In this document: in pieces, positions 15,487 through 16,206 of the stretch
Numbering within the stretch: the first letter of the stretch is position 1
Layout of the letters: each line of letters begins with the position of its first letter
Assembly: GCF_943913055.1 (NCBI RefSeq)
Contig: NZ_CALTWS010000041.1
Coordinates: 1 to 16,206, forward strand
Direction: 5' to 3'
DNA: 16,206 nt
DNA from: an uncultured Brevundimonas sp.
GTDB lineage: Bacteria > Pseudomonadota > Alphaproteobacteria > Caulobacterales > Caulobacteraceae
Made by a program: the position numbers and the translations under genes
Notes under the pieces: generated by a model
Told to the model about the DNA's origin: nothing
The model's database searches: none
What the model saw: the letters and a program-made list of their open reading frames with translations, nothing else

Positions 15487-16206
15487 TTCTGCTTGCCCTT
15501 GCGCACCCCCTTCAGGCCACCGGAGGGCTTGCCGCCACGACCACCCTTGGGCGGCTTGGGTCCGCCGGGGCGGTTGGCACCGCGCTTGGGAAAGCCGTTT
15601 CCGCCCGGACTACGCGCCCGGACACGTAGCCGGGGAGCCGGCGCATTGGGATCGCGCGGCGCGGGGTCGGACAGCATCTCGAACACCAGGCCACCGGTGA
15701 TCGGCGTGGCCTCCTGCAGCTTGACCTCTACATTGCGGCCCAGGGTCCAGCGCTGGCCGCTGCGTTCGCCAACCAGGGCGTGAGCCTTGTCGTCGTGATG
15801 GAAATATTCGCCGCCCAGTGACGACACTGGCACCAGACCGTCGGCTCCTGTCTCGTCCAGGCGGATGAACAGCCCAAACCGCGTCACGCCGGTGATCCGT
15901 CCGGTGAAGGTCGCGCCCACGCGCTCGGACAGGAAGGCGGCCATGTAGCGGTCCATGGCGGCGCGTTCGGCGGCCATCGACCGACGCTCGGTCTGGGTCA
16001 CCTGTTCGGCGATGGCCGGCAGTTCGGCGATCTCCCGGTCCGTCAGCCCGTCCTTGCCCAGGTTCAGCGCCCGGATAAGGCCCCGGTGCACGATCAGGTC
16101 GGAATAGCGCCGGATCGGCGAGGTGAAGTGGGCGTATCGGTCCAGGTTCAGACCGAAGTGGCCGATGTTTTCCGGGCTGTAGATAGCCTGCATCTGGCTT
16201 CGAAGA
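15483..16206 (-). CDS. rnr: Ribonuclease R, C-terminal part (5' end beyond the window)
   Basis: The C-terminal 240 residues of RNase R, a processive 3'-5' exoribonuclease that degrades structured RNA. The RNB signature HFTSPIRRYSDLIVHR is intact, preceded by YSPENIGHFGL. An S1 RNA-binding domain follows (about GATFTGRITGVTRFGLFIRL to LQEATPITGGLVFEM). The protein ends in a tail of about 48 residues rich in Gly, Pro, Lys and Arg. The frame stays open to the window edge at 16206, so the N-terminal cold-shock domains and most of the RNB domain are outside. An internal ATG at 16193 is not the start. The stop overlaps the NUDIX GTG. Confidence 0.97.
   Translation of the reverse strand, partial: LRSQMQAIYSPENIGHFGLNLDRYAHFTSPIRRYSDLIVHRGLIRALNLGKDGLTDREIAELPAIAEQVTQTERRSMAAERAAMDRYMAAFLSERVGATFTGRITGVTRFGLFIRLDETGADGLVPVSSLGGEYFHHDDKAHALVGERSGQRWTLGRNVEVKLQEATPITGGLVFEMLSDPAPRDPNAPAPRLRVRARSPGGNGFPKRGANRPGGPKPPKGGRGGKPSGGLKGVRKGKQK

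Overview
The window reads as a high-GC alphaproteobacterial chromosome, probably Caulobacterales and Brevundimonas-like. This is inferred from base composition, gene families and dense gene packing; it is not tested by any search. Every gene I can support lies on the minus strand, so transcription runs from high to low coordinates. No tRNA, rRNA, insertion sequence, CRISPR array or repeat family was seen. All long plus-strand open frames are antisense shadows.

Layout in transcription order. (1) 16206-14361: the 3' end of rnr (RNase R), a NUDIX hydrolase and a DUF5990 protein, tightly coupled. (2) 14309-8062: six overlapping genes that look like an uncharacterised biosynthetic operon. They encode a KAS III-type ketosynthase, an OleD/3beta-HSD-like NAD(P) reductase, a metallo-beta-lactamase-fold hydrolase, a PaaK/CapK-like adenylate-forming enzyme, an ATP-grasp ligase and a Rieske non-heme iron oxygenase. 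The parts suggest assembly of an acyl-derived molecule: condensation, keto reduction, activation, ligation to an amine or other nucleophile, and oxidation. The product is unknown. (3) 7980-1906: a six-gene envelope-associated operon, DUF4129, DUF4350, MoxR ATPase, DUF58, SpoIIM-like and RDD, with overlaps of 4-14 nt at every junction. (4) 1905-1: a short leader region and ilvD (dihydroxy-acid dehydratase), whose 3' end is beyond the window.

The most concrete regulatory discovery is upstream of ilvD. A 24-codon leader ORF (1702-1628) carries eight Leu/Ile/Val codons within ten. Its RNA can form three mutually exclusive structures: a 1:2 hairpin with a UUCG tetraloop, an 11-bp 2:3 antiterminator, and a 3:4 intrinsic terminator with a U-run. 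This is the complete architecture of a ribosome-mediated transcription attenuator responding to branched-chain amino acids. The ketosynthase-to-Rieske operon is the best candidate for an undescribed biochemical system.
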